NCBI GenBank assembly: GCA_913058195.1
Contig: CAJXPP010000006.1
Location: 1-25,317 of the forward strand
Reading direction: 5' to 3'
Length of the DNA: 25,317 bases
DNA from: an uncultured Gammaproteobacteria bacterium
GTDB lineage: Bacteria; Pseudomonadota; Gammaproteobacteria; Nitrosococcales; Methylophagaceae
The position numbers and the translations under genes are program-made. Of the stretch, positions 1 through 7,068 are shown piece after piece (the first letter of the stretch is position 1; the number at the start of each line of letters is the position of its first letter). The notes under the pieces were generated by a model. The model was not told the origin of the DNA. It worked only from the letters and a program-made list of their open reading frames with translations, and did not search any database.

Positions 1-36
1 TAGTCTCGTGGGCTCGGAGATGTGTATAAGAGACAG
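1..36. other. Nextera (Tn5) adapter artefact, left end
   Basis: Positions 3-36 match the 34-nt Nextera read-2 transposase adapter, ending in the 19-bp Tn5 mosaic end AGATGTGTATAAGAGACAG at 18-36. The first two bases (TA) fit the last bases of an i7 index, and the same index is readable in full at the other end of the contig. This is library-construction sequence, not genome. An open reading frame that enters the azoreductase from here acquires the artificial N-terminus MYKRQ. Confidence 0.98.
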
Positions 37-39
37 TCA

Positions 40-561
40 GTGAATAATATATTACATATCGATGCCAGTGGACGGGGAAAAGCATCAGTAACCAGGCAGT
101 TGAGTAACGAAATCGTACAGAAAATTAGCAGCGATAAAACCGAGGTAACGTATCGCGATGTTAGTGGGGGCCTACCTTTCTTGGACGAACTAATGATTGG
201 TTCTTATTACACACAAAAAGAAGAGCGTAGCGAAGAACAGCATCAAGCCATTGCTGTTTCGGATACGATTGTTGAGGAACTGATGGCCGCCGATGCTGTA
301 GTCATTGGTATACCGGTTTATAACTTCTCCATGCCAGCGGGATTTAAGGCATGGTCTGACCTGGCAGCGCGCGTAGGAGAAACCTTCACATACACCGAGA
401 ATGGTCCAGAGGGGCTATTAGAAGGCAAAAAAGTTTATATCGCCGTCGCATCTGGCGGTACTCAAATCGGTAGTGATCTCGACTTCCTGACTCCCTGGCT
501 ACGTCATTTTTTTGGTTTCATTGGCATTTTCGATGTCGAGATTGTTCAGGCCGAAGCATAA
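40..561 (+). CDS. azoR: FMN-dependent NADH-azoreductase-like flavoprotein, C-terminally truncated
   Basis: This is a flavodoxin-fold FMN quinone/azo-dye reductase of the AzoR family. Visible family features are the N-terminal strand and phosphate-binding loop (NNILHIDAS then SVTRQLS), the FMN-contacting PVYNFSMP segment, TENGPEGLL, the ASGG loop, and FFGFIGIFDVE near the end. I place the start at GTG 40, which gives the usual family beginning (M)NNILHIDAS. Only three native bases lie upstream before the adapter, so neither a ribosome site nor a longer N-terminus can be checked. The product is about 173 residues against roughly 200 for the family. It stops right after VQAEA, where homologues continue with a helix of about 25 residues. 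Recognisable remnants of that helix follow the stop (next entry). A pirin-like gene lies downstream, a common neighbour of such reductases. Family is secure; activity of the shortened protein is doubtful. Confidence 0.8.
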   Translation: MNNILHIDASGRGKASVTRQLSNEIVQKISSDKTEVTYRDVSGGLPFLDELMIGSYYTQKEERSEEQHQAIAVSDTIVEELMAADAVVIGIPVYNFSMPAGFKAWSDLAARVGETFTYTENGPEGLLEGKKVYIAVASGGTQIGSDLDFLTPWLRHFFGFIGIFDVEIVQAEA

Positions 562-623
562 ACTGAGACGGAGAAAAAGCCTTTAAAAAAGACGTAGCAT
601 CAAACGCTACTATAAAAGCTTAA
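559..623 (+). pseudogene. Decayed 3' tail of the azoreductase gene
   Basis: Past the TAA at 559-561 the same frame reads TETEKKPLKK. Adding one base in the A6 run at 585-590 lets it continue as DVASNATIKA to a TAA at 621-623. That charged, alanine-rich segment of about 20 residues has the length and character of the C-terminal helix of AzoR proteins. I infer two lesions: a nonsense codon and a one-base loss in the A run. A sequencing error in the homopolymer would explain the second but not the first. Confidence 0.5.
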
Positions 624-662
624 ATGAAGCAGACTATGTAGACGGTACATTTAGAGGTAATC

Positions 663-1340
663 ATGGAAATTATAAAACGAGATAATTTGCTAGAGGGTGG
701 ATTTGCAGGCCTAAAAGAGCATCGCCTGATAAAAGACTCAAAACTGTTTGGTTCCCAGCAAAACAACGACGGCAGCTGGACTGGCTTGGAAAACTTTGTT
801 TACCTTGCCGATGCTCGTTTTATGCCTCACGGTGAAACACGCATGCATAGTCATCATGAAATAGACGTTATCACTTTAATGGTCGATGGTAATATCAAGC
901 ATGAAGGCTCTATGGAAAGTGGAAAAGATTTGTCACGTAATGATGTGCAGGTTCAACGTGCTGGTGGCGAGGGCTTCTCTCATAATGAAATTAACCCAGA
1001 TGGAAATTGGAATCGTCTGATACAACTATGGGTATTACCTGAAATTGCTGGCCAGGCTGCCAATTATAAAGTTTATAAACCTGTTAAAGGAGGGCTCACT
1101 CGTATCTATGGAGGTGAAGATAATAGTGATGTCGACTTTCCTTCGAAAACCAAAATCGATGTCGCATTACTGAGTAACGGGCAACAAATTGAAGTGGATG
1201 GCCCGTTTCTGTTCTACATTACTCGCGGTAAAGGTATTGCGAATAATAAACGGGTACAAGATGGTGATTTGATCCGCGGCAATTCGATAAAGTTTGAAGC
1301 TAATGACGATGTGCAATTAATCGTTATTCACACGGGATAA
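663..1340 (+). CDS. Pirin-like bicupin protein
   Basis: This 225-residue protein has the two-cupin architecture of the pirin/YhaK family, whose members are metal-binding proteins with poorly defined substrates; some have quercetinase activity, others act as redox sensors. The first cupin carries the metal-site motif HSHHEIDVITLMVDG (about residues 62-76), then KHEGSM, NDVQVQRAGGEGFSHNEINP and an LWVLPE strand. The second cupin, with GPFLFYITRGKG near residue 183, lacks an obvious metal motif, as in YhaK-type proteins. The ATG at 663 is preceded by AGAGG at suitable spacing. It follows the azoreductase at about 100 bp and precedes the wreck of a second pirin gene. No specific reaction can be assigned. 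Confidence 0.85.
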   Translation: MEIIKRDNLLEGGFAGLKEHRLIKDSKLFGSQQNNDGSWTGLENFVYLADARFMPHGETRMHSHHEIDVITLMVDGNIKHEGSMESGKDLSRNDVQVQRAGGEGFSHNEINPDGNWNRLIQLWVLPEIAGQAANYKVYKPVKGGLTRIYGGEDNSDVDFPSKTKIDVALLSNGQQIEVDGPFLFYITRGKGIANNKRVQDGDLIRGNSIKFEANDDVQLIVIHTG

Positions 1341-1346
1341 AACACG

Positions 1347-1697
1347 ATGAATTTAGGTAAACAAGGTTTGTCATTAGGACAACATTTAGTGGCTACTTTT
1401 ACCTCCGCCAAATTACTACCATGGTTAGTAACTAACGTAACATATACATAACAAGATTATATTGGCGGCTTTCCTGTTCACTCTCATAGTGATTTTTAAA
1501 TGGCCACATATCTATTAGAGGGCCAAAAGATAATGTAGGTAATAAGGGGGTAATCAATCCAGCTTAAGGCTAATAAGCAGGCTTGATTCTTGTTGCCCGC
1601 AATCATACTTTTGAATGTACCTATTGTTCATGGCGGCTCTTTTGTTATGAATACCGAACAACAACGAGAACGAGCATTTTCTGATTTTAGACAATAA
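1347..1697 (+). pseudogene. Remnant of a second pirin-family gene
   Basis: This 380-bp gap contains no intact gene but holds ordered pieces of a pirin. Frame A from 1464 reads GGFPVHSHSDF, a stop, then MATYLLEG (the HxH and xTYLLEG motifs of the first cupin). Another frame at 1526-1564 reads KDNVGNKGVINPA, the segment that follows in pirins. Frame A again at 1620-1694 reads PIVHGGSFVMNTEQQ then RAFSDFRQ and a stop, matching the pirin C-terminus (GPFVMNT, A.DF). Stops fall at 1449, 1497 and 1565, at least one frameshift is needed, and roughly 100 codons are missing between 1564 and 1620. The old start may be ATG 1347, but its first 34 codons are not clearly pirin. Only the motif pieces are strong evidence. 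Confidence 0.7.
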
Positions 1698-1720
1698 CAC
1701 TACTTTTTTGGAGAAAAACT

Positions 1721-1969
1721 ATGACTGACCCTATTATTGCTGATAACAAACCTGTTGCGGTTGAATTAGAACAAGGTAAGCAGTATTACTTTTGTACCTG
1801 CGGTGGCTCTGCAAATCAACCGTTTTGTGATGGTGCTCATCAAGGCACATTATTTCAGCCCAAGGCTTTTACTGCTGAGAAAGATGGAGTGGCATATCTC
1901 TGTGCTTGTAAACAGTCTGGTAATACACCATATTGTGATGGTTCACATTCCAAGTTGACGGCACAATAA
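1721..1969 (+). CDS. Tandem CDGSH iron-sulfur domain protein
   Basis: This small 82-residue cytoplasmic protein has two CDGSH motifs. The first is CTCGGSANQPFCDGAH (about residues 25-40) and the second is CACKQSGNTPYCDGSH (about 61-76). Each supplies three cysteines and one histidine, the known ligand set for a [2Fe-2S] cluster, so the monomer should hold two clusters like CISD3-type and bacterial double-CDGSH proteins. The role is probably electron transfer or redox sensing; the partner is unknown. GGAG at 1710-1713 is well placed for ATG 1721. The gene converges on acr3 with only 18 bp between the two stop codons and no obvious terminator between them. Confidence 0.9.
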   Translation: MTDPIIADNKPVAVELEQGKQYYFCTCGGSANQPFCDGAHQGTLFQPKAFTAEKDGVAYLCACKQSGNTPYCDGSHSKLTAQ

Positions 1970-1987
1970 AACACGCTAAGAAAGCTA

Positions 1988-3007
1988 TTATTGTTTAAAC
2001 CAATGTTGGGTGTGATTGACGAAATAAACCAACGATAACATCACAGGTACTTCGACTAATACACCCACAACGGTGGCTAATGCTGCACCAGAATGTAGTC
2101 CAAATAATGAGACAGCGACAGCGACGGCTAATTCAAAAAAATTGGATGCTCCGATCATGCAAGCTGGGGCGGCAATATTGTGGGCAAGTTTGAGTCGCTT
2201 TGCTGCAAAATAAGCGATGGCAAAGATGCCATAAGTTTGGATCAGTAAAGGAATTGCAATCAATACAATGGTTTCTGGTTGTTGCAGAATTATTTCGGCC
2301 TGAAAACCAAATAGTAATACAACAGTTGATAACAAACCAAGAACTGACCAAGGTTTGATGGTGGTTAATAAGTGTTGCAGTTTATCATCATGGCCATATT
2401 GATTAAGCCTATTACGAGTTAAAATACCTGCAATAAGTGGTAATACAACATATAACAGCACAGAAATAAGTAGTGTTTTCCATGGCACTTGAATATCGCT
2501 AACTCCGAGTAAAAATGCCGTGATGGGAGCAAAGGCAAAAATCATGATCACATCATTAATTGACACTTGCACTAGCGTGTAATTGGGATCGCCTTTGGTC
2601 ATTTGGCTCCAGACAAAAACCATAGCAGTACATGGGGCTACTCCCAATAGAATCATGCCGGCGATATATTCGTTTGCTGTACTGGGATCGACCCAGTCAA
2701 TAAATAGTATTTTAAAGAATAGCCAGCCAAGCAAGGCCATGGTGAAAGGTTTGATTAGCCAATTGATAATCAGCGTTAACATCAGACCTTTAGGTTGTTT
2801 TCTTACATCTTTAATGGCATTAAAATCAATTTGGACCATCATCGGATAAATCATCAGCCAAATAAACAGGGCAATAACTAAGTTGACATGGGCAAACTCT
2901 AATTGGGCGACTAAATTGAAAAAGGCGGGAAATGAATTACCCGTAAGCACACCAATAATAATGCTGATACCAACCCAGAGTGACAAATAGCGTTCAAAGA
3001 TGCCCAT
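1988..3007 (-). CDS. acr3: Arsenite efflux permease Acr3
   Basis: This inner-membrane arsenite exporter belongs to the ACR3 family (bile acid/arsenite/riboflavin transporter superfamily). The 339-residue length and about ten hydrophobic segments fit the family. The essential cysteine lies in GVAPCTAMVFVWS (Cys126), and the conserved glutamate of the later helix in SNFFELAVA (Glu292); these correspond to the cysteine and glutamate shown to be needed in characterised Acr3 proteins. It is the last gene of the arsR-gapdh-arsJ-acr3 operon, 17 bp after arsJ. AGAGGA lies about 9 nt upstream of its ATG. Its substrate, As(III), would come from the ArsC reductase encoded at 6596-7021. The family call is firm. 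Confidence 0.95.
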   Translation of the reverse strand: MGIFERYLSLWVGISIIIGVLTGNSFPAFFNLVAQLEFAHVNLVIALFIWLMIYPMMVQIDFNAIKDVRKQPKGLMLTLIINWLIKPFTMALLGWLFFKILFIDWVDPSTANEYIAGMILLGVAPCTAMVFVWSQMTKGDPNYTLVQVSINDVIMIFAFAPITAFLLGVSDIQVPWKTLLISVLLYVVLPLIAGILTRNRLNQYGHDDKLQHLLTTIKPWSVLGLLSTVVLLFGFQAEIILQQPETIVLIAIPLLIQTYGIFAIAYFAAKRLKLAHNIAAPACMIGASNFFELAVAVAVSLFGLHSGAALATVVGVLVEVPVMLSLVYFVNHTQHWFKQ

Positions 3008-3024
3008 TTTATAATTCCTCTAGC

Positions 3025-4230
3025 TTATATTTGATGTCTAGGCAATGGTTGCGATAATAGTGCAGCAGTACCAATCAATAGACTAGAGGCAATAAGACAA
3101 CCATAAAGTCCGTAGTATTGAAATAATAGCCCTGATAAAATCGTACCGCTTAAGCGGCCACCTGCATTGGCCATATAATAAAATCCGACATTCATGGCGA
3201 GCTTGTCTTTATCTGCCCATTGCACAATTAAATAAGAATGCACCGCCGAATTAATGGCAAACACAATGCCAAACAGGCTTAAACCGATAATGATGACGGA
3301 TGTAGGTGCGAGGCTGCTTGTTAGCGCCCAAGCGATGCCTGCAGGAATGAGCATTAAGAGTACAGCCAGCAATTGAGCCGTTTTGCCATTTGGCTTATGG
3401 CCGCGAATTAAGTTAGGCGTGAACGCTTGAACTAAGCCATAGCCGATAAGCCACAAGGCTAAGAAAGCCCCTGTTTGTTCAAAATCCCACCCCAAGCTGG
3501 TGGTAAGGTAAACGGGTAGGGCGACGACAAACCATACATCTCGTGAGCCGAATAAGAAAAAACGAGCAGCAGAGAGCCAGTTGATGGCTGCTGAGTTTGA
3601 AAATACCTGACTGAACTTGGCTTTATTGTTAGTTTTTCCTAGATCGTTAGGTAATAAAACCCATGTCAGGATTAATACGGAGAATAAGCTACCTGCCAAG
3701 ATATAAAGAGCACTTTGAAAGCCATACAAAGCGAGTAATAAGCCGCCTAGGAAAAACCCAGCGCCTTTGAGAGTATTTTTCGAGCCGGTTAAAGCAGCTA
3801 CCCACTTGAATAATGGGTTAGATTGTTCGTCTTGTTGCGTTGCTGGAACAAACAATTTAACACTGGCTTTGGCACTCATTTTATTAAGATCTTTCGCTAT
3901 GCCGGATAGTGCTTGAGCCAGCATTACGTAGGTAACGCTTAAGAATTCAACAGGCACCGTCAGCATTATTAGTGCAATAATCTGCATTAGCATGCCGATA
4001 TGCATGGTGTTATTGAGACCAATGCGAGCAGCTAGCCACCCACCCACTAAGTTAGTTACTATGCCAAAAAACTCATAGAATAAAAATAAGCTGGCAATAG
4101 CTAATGGGCTATAACCAAGCTGGTGGAAATAGAGCACCACCAGCATACGAATAGCGCCATCCGTTAAGGTGAAAGCCCAATAGCCACCTGTTATCACAGC
4201 ATAATTACGCAAGCTATGATCATTACTCAT
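3025..4230 (-). CDS. arsJ: Organoarsenical (1-arseno-3-phosphoglycerate) efflux MFS transporter ArsJ
   Basis: This 401-residue, about 12-helix major facilitator matches the ArsJ family. Diagnostic stretches are YWAFTLTDGAIRMLVVL near the N-terminus, LFLFYEFFGIVTNLVGGW, and ALSGIAKDLNKMSAKASVK around residues 110-130. In characterised systems ArsJ exports 1-arseno-3-phosphoglycerate made by a GAPDH encoded next to it; the compound hydrolyses outside, releasing arsenate. Here it starts 2 bp after the gapdh stop, so translational coupling is likely, with only a weak AAGAAG ribosome site. The arsR-gapdh-arsJ context supports the assignment strongly. Confidence 0.93.
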   Translation of the reverse strand: MSNDHSLRNYAVITGGYWAFTLTDGAIRMLVVLYFHQLGYSPLAIASLFLFYEFFGIVTNLVGGWLAARIGLNNTMHIGMLMQIIALIMLTVPVEFLSVTYVMLAQALSGIAKDLNKMSAKASVKLFVPATQQDEQSNPLFKWVAALTGSKNTLKGAGFFLGGLLLALYGFQSALYILAGSLFSVLILTWVLLPNDLGKTNNKAKFSQVFSNSAAINWLSAARFFLFGSRDVWFVVALPVYLTTSLGWDFEQTGAFLALWLIGYGLVQAFTPNLIRGHKPNGKTAQLLAVLLMLIPAGIAWALTSSLAPTSVIIIGLSLFGIVFAINSAVHSYLIVQWADKDKLAMNVGFYYMANAGGRLSGTILSGLLFQYYGLYGCLIASSLLIGTAALLSQPLPRHQI

Positions 4231-4232
4231 TA

Positions 4233-5246
4233 TTAGATCTTCTTAGCGATCATGACGGCGATATCAACCATGCGATTTACATAGCCCCATTCATTGTCAT
4301 ACCACGCTAATATTTTAACTTGAGTATCATCAATAACCATAGTTGATGGCGCATCAATTATTGCTGAACGAGGATCGTTAGTGTAATCGGCCGAGACTAA
4401 GGGCCGTGTTTCAAAGCCTAAAATGTCTTCTAGATGTGTTTGTGATGCAGACTGTAGCAGTTCATTAACTTCATCACGATTGGTAGGGCGGTTTGATTCA
4501 AATACAAAGTCAGTAAGCGAGCCGTTGAGTAAGGGAACGCGGACTGCTAAGCCATTAAGCTTACCTTTAAGTTCTGGAAAAATAGTGGTTATTGCTTTGG
4601 CTGAACCTGTTGACGTTGGGATTAAAGATTGACCAGATGCACGAGCACGGCGTAAATCTTTATGGCCTTTATCGACAATTGTTTGGGTGTTGGTAATATT
4701 ATGAATAGTGGTCATAGAACCATGTTTTATACCGAGTGACTCATGCATCACTTTGACCACAGGGGCTAAACAATTGGTGGTGCATGATGCGGCAGTGATA
4801 ATGTTATGGTGTTCTGGATCATAAAGGTGATGATTCACACCATAGGCAAGATTAAGAGCTGGTTCTGGACATGGTGCTGACACCAGTACTTTTTTAATAC
4901 CTTGATCAAAATACGGTTGTAATTGTTCAGCAGTTTTGAACTTTCCAGTACATTCTAAAACCAGATCAATACCAAGACTTTTCCAGTCAACACCTTCAAG
5001 CGATTCTGATTGGCTAAAAGACACCTGTTTGTCGTCAATATTAATGTTGTTTTGTGAATGTGATATTTTTTTATCATCACCCCAGCGGCCATGAATAGAA
5101 TCAAACTGTAGTAGATGGGCGTGACATTCGGCATCACCACTAATTTCATTAATATGAACAAATTCAAGATCACTTCGATCCCAAGCTGCTTGTAGTGCTA
5201 ATTTACCCATACGACCAAAGCCATTAATTCCCACACGTATTTTCAT
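4233..5246 (-). CDS. Arsenic-operon glyceraldehyde-3-phosphate dehydrogenase
   Basis: This is a phosphorylating GAPDH of 337 residues. It has an N-terminal Rossmann motif (GINGFGRMG, about 7-15), the catalytic site AASCTTNCLAP with Cys155, its partner His182 in TTIHNITNTQT, TGSAKAI, and the C-terminal WYDNEWGY. In ars operons this enzyme uses arsenate in place of phosphate, producing 1-arseno-3-phosphoglycerate for ArsJ to export. Nothing in the motifs distinguishes it from a glycolytic GAPDH; the assignment to arsenate detoxification rests on its position between arsR and arsJ. AGGA sits about 6 nt before the ATG, and the arsR stop is 12 bp upstream. Confidence 0.93.
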   Translation of the reverse strand: MKIRVGINGFGRMGKLALQAAWDRSDLEFVHINEISGDAECHAHLLQFDSIHGRWGDDKKISHSQNNINIDDKQVSFSQSESLEGVDWKSLGIDLVLECTGKFKTAEQLQPYFDQGIKKVLVSAPCPEPALNLAYGVNHHLYDPEHHNIITAASCTTNCLAPVVKVMHESLGIKHGSMTTIHNITNTQTIVDKGHKDLRRARASGQSLIPTSTGSAKAITTIFPELKGKLNGLAVRVPLLNGSLTDFVFESNRPTNRDEVNELLQSASQTHLEDILGFETRPLVSADYTNDPRSAIIDAPSTMVIDDTQVKILAWYDNEWGYVNRMVDIAVMIAKKI

Positions 5247-5258
5247 TTTAAATCCTAA

Positions 5259-5609
5259 TTAGCAACAGTTTTGATTGGGTCTATCTGACATGGATTTTAA
5301 TTTAGCCAAATCATCCATATAGGGTGATGTTGAAGCAACACCACTCGTGGTTACTTCAATAAGTTGTTTCACCCACTCTGGCAGTTCGGCATTGACACGA
5401 TAATAAATCCATAAACCTTGGCGACGAGAGAGTAATAAGCCAGCGTGTTTAAGTTGTGCTAAGTGGCGGGAGATAACAGGCTGGGCTAAATCCAAGACAT
5501 AGGTTAATTCACACACACACAATTCATCTGTTTGCTGTATCAACACCAGAGAGCGGAGTCGCATAGGGTGAGATAGAACAGAAAAAAAAGTATCAGCATC
5601 AACAGACAT
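5259..5609 (-). CDS. arsR: ArsR/SmtB-family arsenic-responsive repressor
   Basis: This winged-helix metalloid-sensing repressor, first gene of the ars operon, has the DNA-recognition helix region LAQPVISRHLAQLKHAGLL and wing SRRQGLWIYYRV. I choose ATG 5607-5609, giving 116 residues and MSVDADTFFSVLSHP. The frame stays open to a TTG at 5621, but that codon has no ribosome site, whereas GAG precedes the ATG by about 9 nt. As(III)-ligand candidates are Cys31 and Cys33 in ELCVCEL. The third cysteine of the E. coli CVCxxC motif is replaced by Thr36. The protein ends in a vicinal Cys-Cys pair (115-116) that could supply further ligands. It probably represses its own operon. Confidence 0.93.
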   Translation of the reverse strand: MSVDADTFFSVLSHPMRLRSLVLIQQTDELCVCELTYVLDLAQPVISRHLAQLKHAGLLLSRRQGLWIYYRVNAELPEWVKQLIEVTTSGVASTSPYMDDLAKLKSMSDRPNQNCC

Positions 5610-5622
5610 TGTAAAACTCAAT

Positions 5623-5661
5623 ATTCAAAAAATGATATATAGCAAATACTGTATATTGAAT
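5623..5661 (-). promoter_or_regulatory. Candidate ars promoter/operator
   Basis: An inverted repeat ATTCAA (5623-5628) / TTGAAT (5656-5661) flanks an AT-rich centre upstream of arsR. Read on the minus strand, TTCAAT (5660-5655) and TATCAT (5637-5632) are 17 bp apart and could serve as -35 and -10, placing transcription start near 5625. ArsR operators typically are AT-rich imperfect dyads over the promoter, so the position fits. Assignment is by position and symmetry only. Confidence 0.35.
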
Positions 5662-5696
5662 GATGTTAAAGTTCAAGTGACAAAATAGAGAGCAAC

Positions 5697-5734
5697 AAAA
5701 AAGCCGTATCAATATTCATTGATACGGCTTTTTT
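5697..5734. terminator. Strong bidirectional intrinsic terminator
   Basis: A perfect 13-bp stem, AAGCCGTATCAAT (5701-5713) and ATTGATACGGCTT (5718-5730), encloses the loop ATTC. It is flanked by an A run on the left and a T run on the right, so it can end transcripts in either direction. It follows the SH3-domain gene on the minus strand and insulates arsR from that gene. Confidence 0.9.
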
Positions 5735-5758
5735 ATTTCAAGGAAGTTGGATGCTTTT

Positions 5759-6433
5759 TTAGAAGCTGCTCCAGTTATTTTTCTTTTGAATTCTAAGCCG
5801 AGGCAGTATTAAACCAAGTATTAAACCTAAGAATAATACCGCTGCACCAATTAAAAACCACCGTTTTGCATCACTCTCTGTAAGCGCACTATTCTCAATA
5901 ACCAATGACTGCATTTGGTTATCAATCTGCTGAAGTTTTTCTTTTAATTGGCGGTTCTCATTATTTAATGCCACAGCATTTGAAGCTGTTCGACGCAAAT
6001 CATCTAATTCTTTGCTCAAACGTTGTGATGTCTCTTTTAGTGTTAAATTGTCACCACTTGCCGAACTATTTTGTGTTGATAGTGCTTGAATTTCTTCTTT
6101 ATATTTTGCAAGTTCTAACTCTAAATTGGCTACTTTTTTCTCACTGGAAGCAAGACGATCACGAGCACTTGGTTGGTTACTGAGTAATCGGGTAAGTACC
6201 CAGCCTGTGACACCTTTTGAGGTTTTAACTTTTGAATAACCGGCAGGATCGGTTTCAATTACTTCTAAGCGAGTACCAGAAGGTAATACTTTTTTGATGG
6301 CATACTTAACGCCTTGGCCGTTACGCATCATGATATCAAGCTCATCAGATACATAGCGTGTCGTTTGTGCCTGGCCGACTAATGGCGCTAATAGAGGAAT
6401 AATAATAAATAAGGATATAAGAATTCTTTTCAC
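5759..6433 (-). CDS. SH3-domain membrane protein, YgiM/TIGR04211-like
   Basis: This 224-residue envelope protein resembles E. coli YgiM. It has a signal peptide at about residues 1-22 (ISLFIIIPLLAPLVGQAQ), a bacterial SH3 domain at about 25-88 beginning with the family hallmark RYVSDEL, a long coiled coil at about 95-185, one transmembrane helix (FLIGAAVLFLGLILGLILP) and a short basic cytoplasmic tail. The family is widespread in Gammaproteobacteria, possibly linked to cell-wall or signal functions, but its role is unsettled. It sits between the ars operon and arsC, and a strong terminator follows it, so it is likely a separate unit rather than part of arsenic resistance. Confidence 0.88.
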   Translation of the reverse strand: MKRILISLFIIIPLLAPLVGQAQTTRYVSDELDIMMRNGQGVKYAIKKVLPSGTRLEVIETDPAGYSKVKTSKGVTGWVLTRLLSNQPSARDRLASSEKKVANLELELAKYKEEIQALSTQNSSASGDNLTLKETSQRLSKELDDLRRTASNAVALNNENRQLKEKLQQIDNQMQSLVIENSALTESDAKRWFLIGAAVLFLGLILGLILPRLRIQKKNNWSSF

Positions 6434-6595
6434 GGTAACGCTTCTATAAGTTTAAATTGATGGGTCATTTTAGCAGATGACACATTGAAAATGTATGAAT
6501 ATAAGTAAAACTCAACACAAAAATTGTAACAGATTCATCAGTTTGTAATATTTAACTGATATCTTTCTTTAGATAATATGTGAGAAGAGAAAGAA

Positions 6596-7021
6596 ATGGA
6601 AAGAATGAGAGTAATGTTTTTGTGCACTGGTAATGCCTGTCGATCACAAATGGCAGAAGGTTGGGCAAGAGAGCTAGCGGGTGACTTAATCAGTATTAAG
6701 TCTGCAGGTATCGAAGCCCACGGTAAGAACCAGCTGGCGATTTCAGCAATGGATGAAGTAGGAATTGATATCTCACAGCAAGAGTCACTTCGTATCAATG
6801 GTGAAATGTTAGAATGGACAGATTTACTAGTAAGCTTGTGTGATAACGCCGAAGAACAATGCCCAGTGATTAGCCCTCATACGATCAAGTTACATCTGCC
6901 ATTAGCGGATCCAGCTAAAATTAAAGGCACAGAAGAAGAAATTCAAGCTGAATTTCGTGAAGCTCGTGAGAAAGTTAAAGAACGAGTTGAATTTGTTATC
7001 GCTCAGTTAGATACTCACTAA
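6596..7021 (+). CDS. arsC: Thioredoxin-coupled arsenate reductase ArsC
   Basis: This cytoplasmic enzyme reduces arsenate to arsenite using a cysteine relay on a low-molecular-weight tyrosine phosphatase fold. The P-loop CTGNACRS starts at Cys10. The redox pair is Cys82 and Cys89 (LCDNAEEQC), and the general acid is Asp105 in LADP. These numbers coincide with Staphylococcus aureus plasmid pI258 ArsC (Cys10, Cys82, Cys89, Asp105), so the Trx-type call is strong. The length of 141 aa is near the family norm of about 130-140. The start ATG 6596 follows a purine-rich AGAAGAG stretch; ATG 6605 is a possible alternative. It is transcribed away from the ars operon and separated by the SH3 gene, yet would supply arsenite to Acr3. 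Confidence 0.93.
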   Translation: MERMRVMFLCTGNACRSQMAEGWARELAGDLISIKSAGIEAHGKNQLAISAMDEVGIDISQQESLRINGEMLEWTDLLVSLCDNAEEQCPVISPHTIKLHLPLADPAKIKGTEEEIQAEFREAREKVKERVEFVIAQLDTH

Positions 7022-7043
7022 TCATTCTATTCACAAGGATTAA

Positions 7044-7066
7044 GATGAGCTTAAATTAAGCTCATC
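7044..7066. terminator. Hairpin between convergent genes, possible weak terminator
   Basis: GATGAGCTTA (7044-7053) and TAAGCTCATC (7057-7066) form a perfect 10-bp stem with a 3-nt loop in the 47-bp gap between the convergent arsC and EAL-GGDEF genes. There is no good T run on either side, so intrinsic termination would be weak. Confidence 0.5.
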
Positions 7067-7068
7067 AT

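Noticed and set aside
2583..2849. 88-codon plus-strand frame inside acr3
   Set aside because: Shadow frame of the acr3 coding strand with no independent support.
5610..5621. ArsR start at TTG 5621
   Set aside because: No ribosome site precedes it; ATG at 5607-5609 has GAG upstream and gives the normal family N-terminus.
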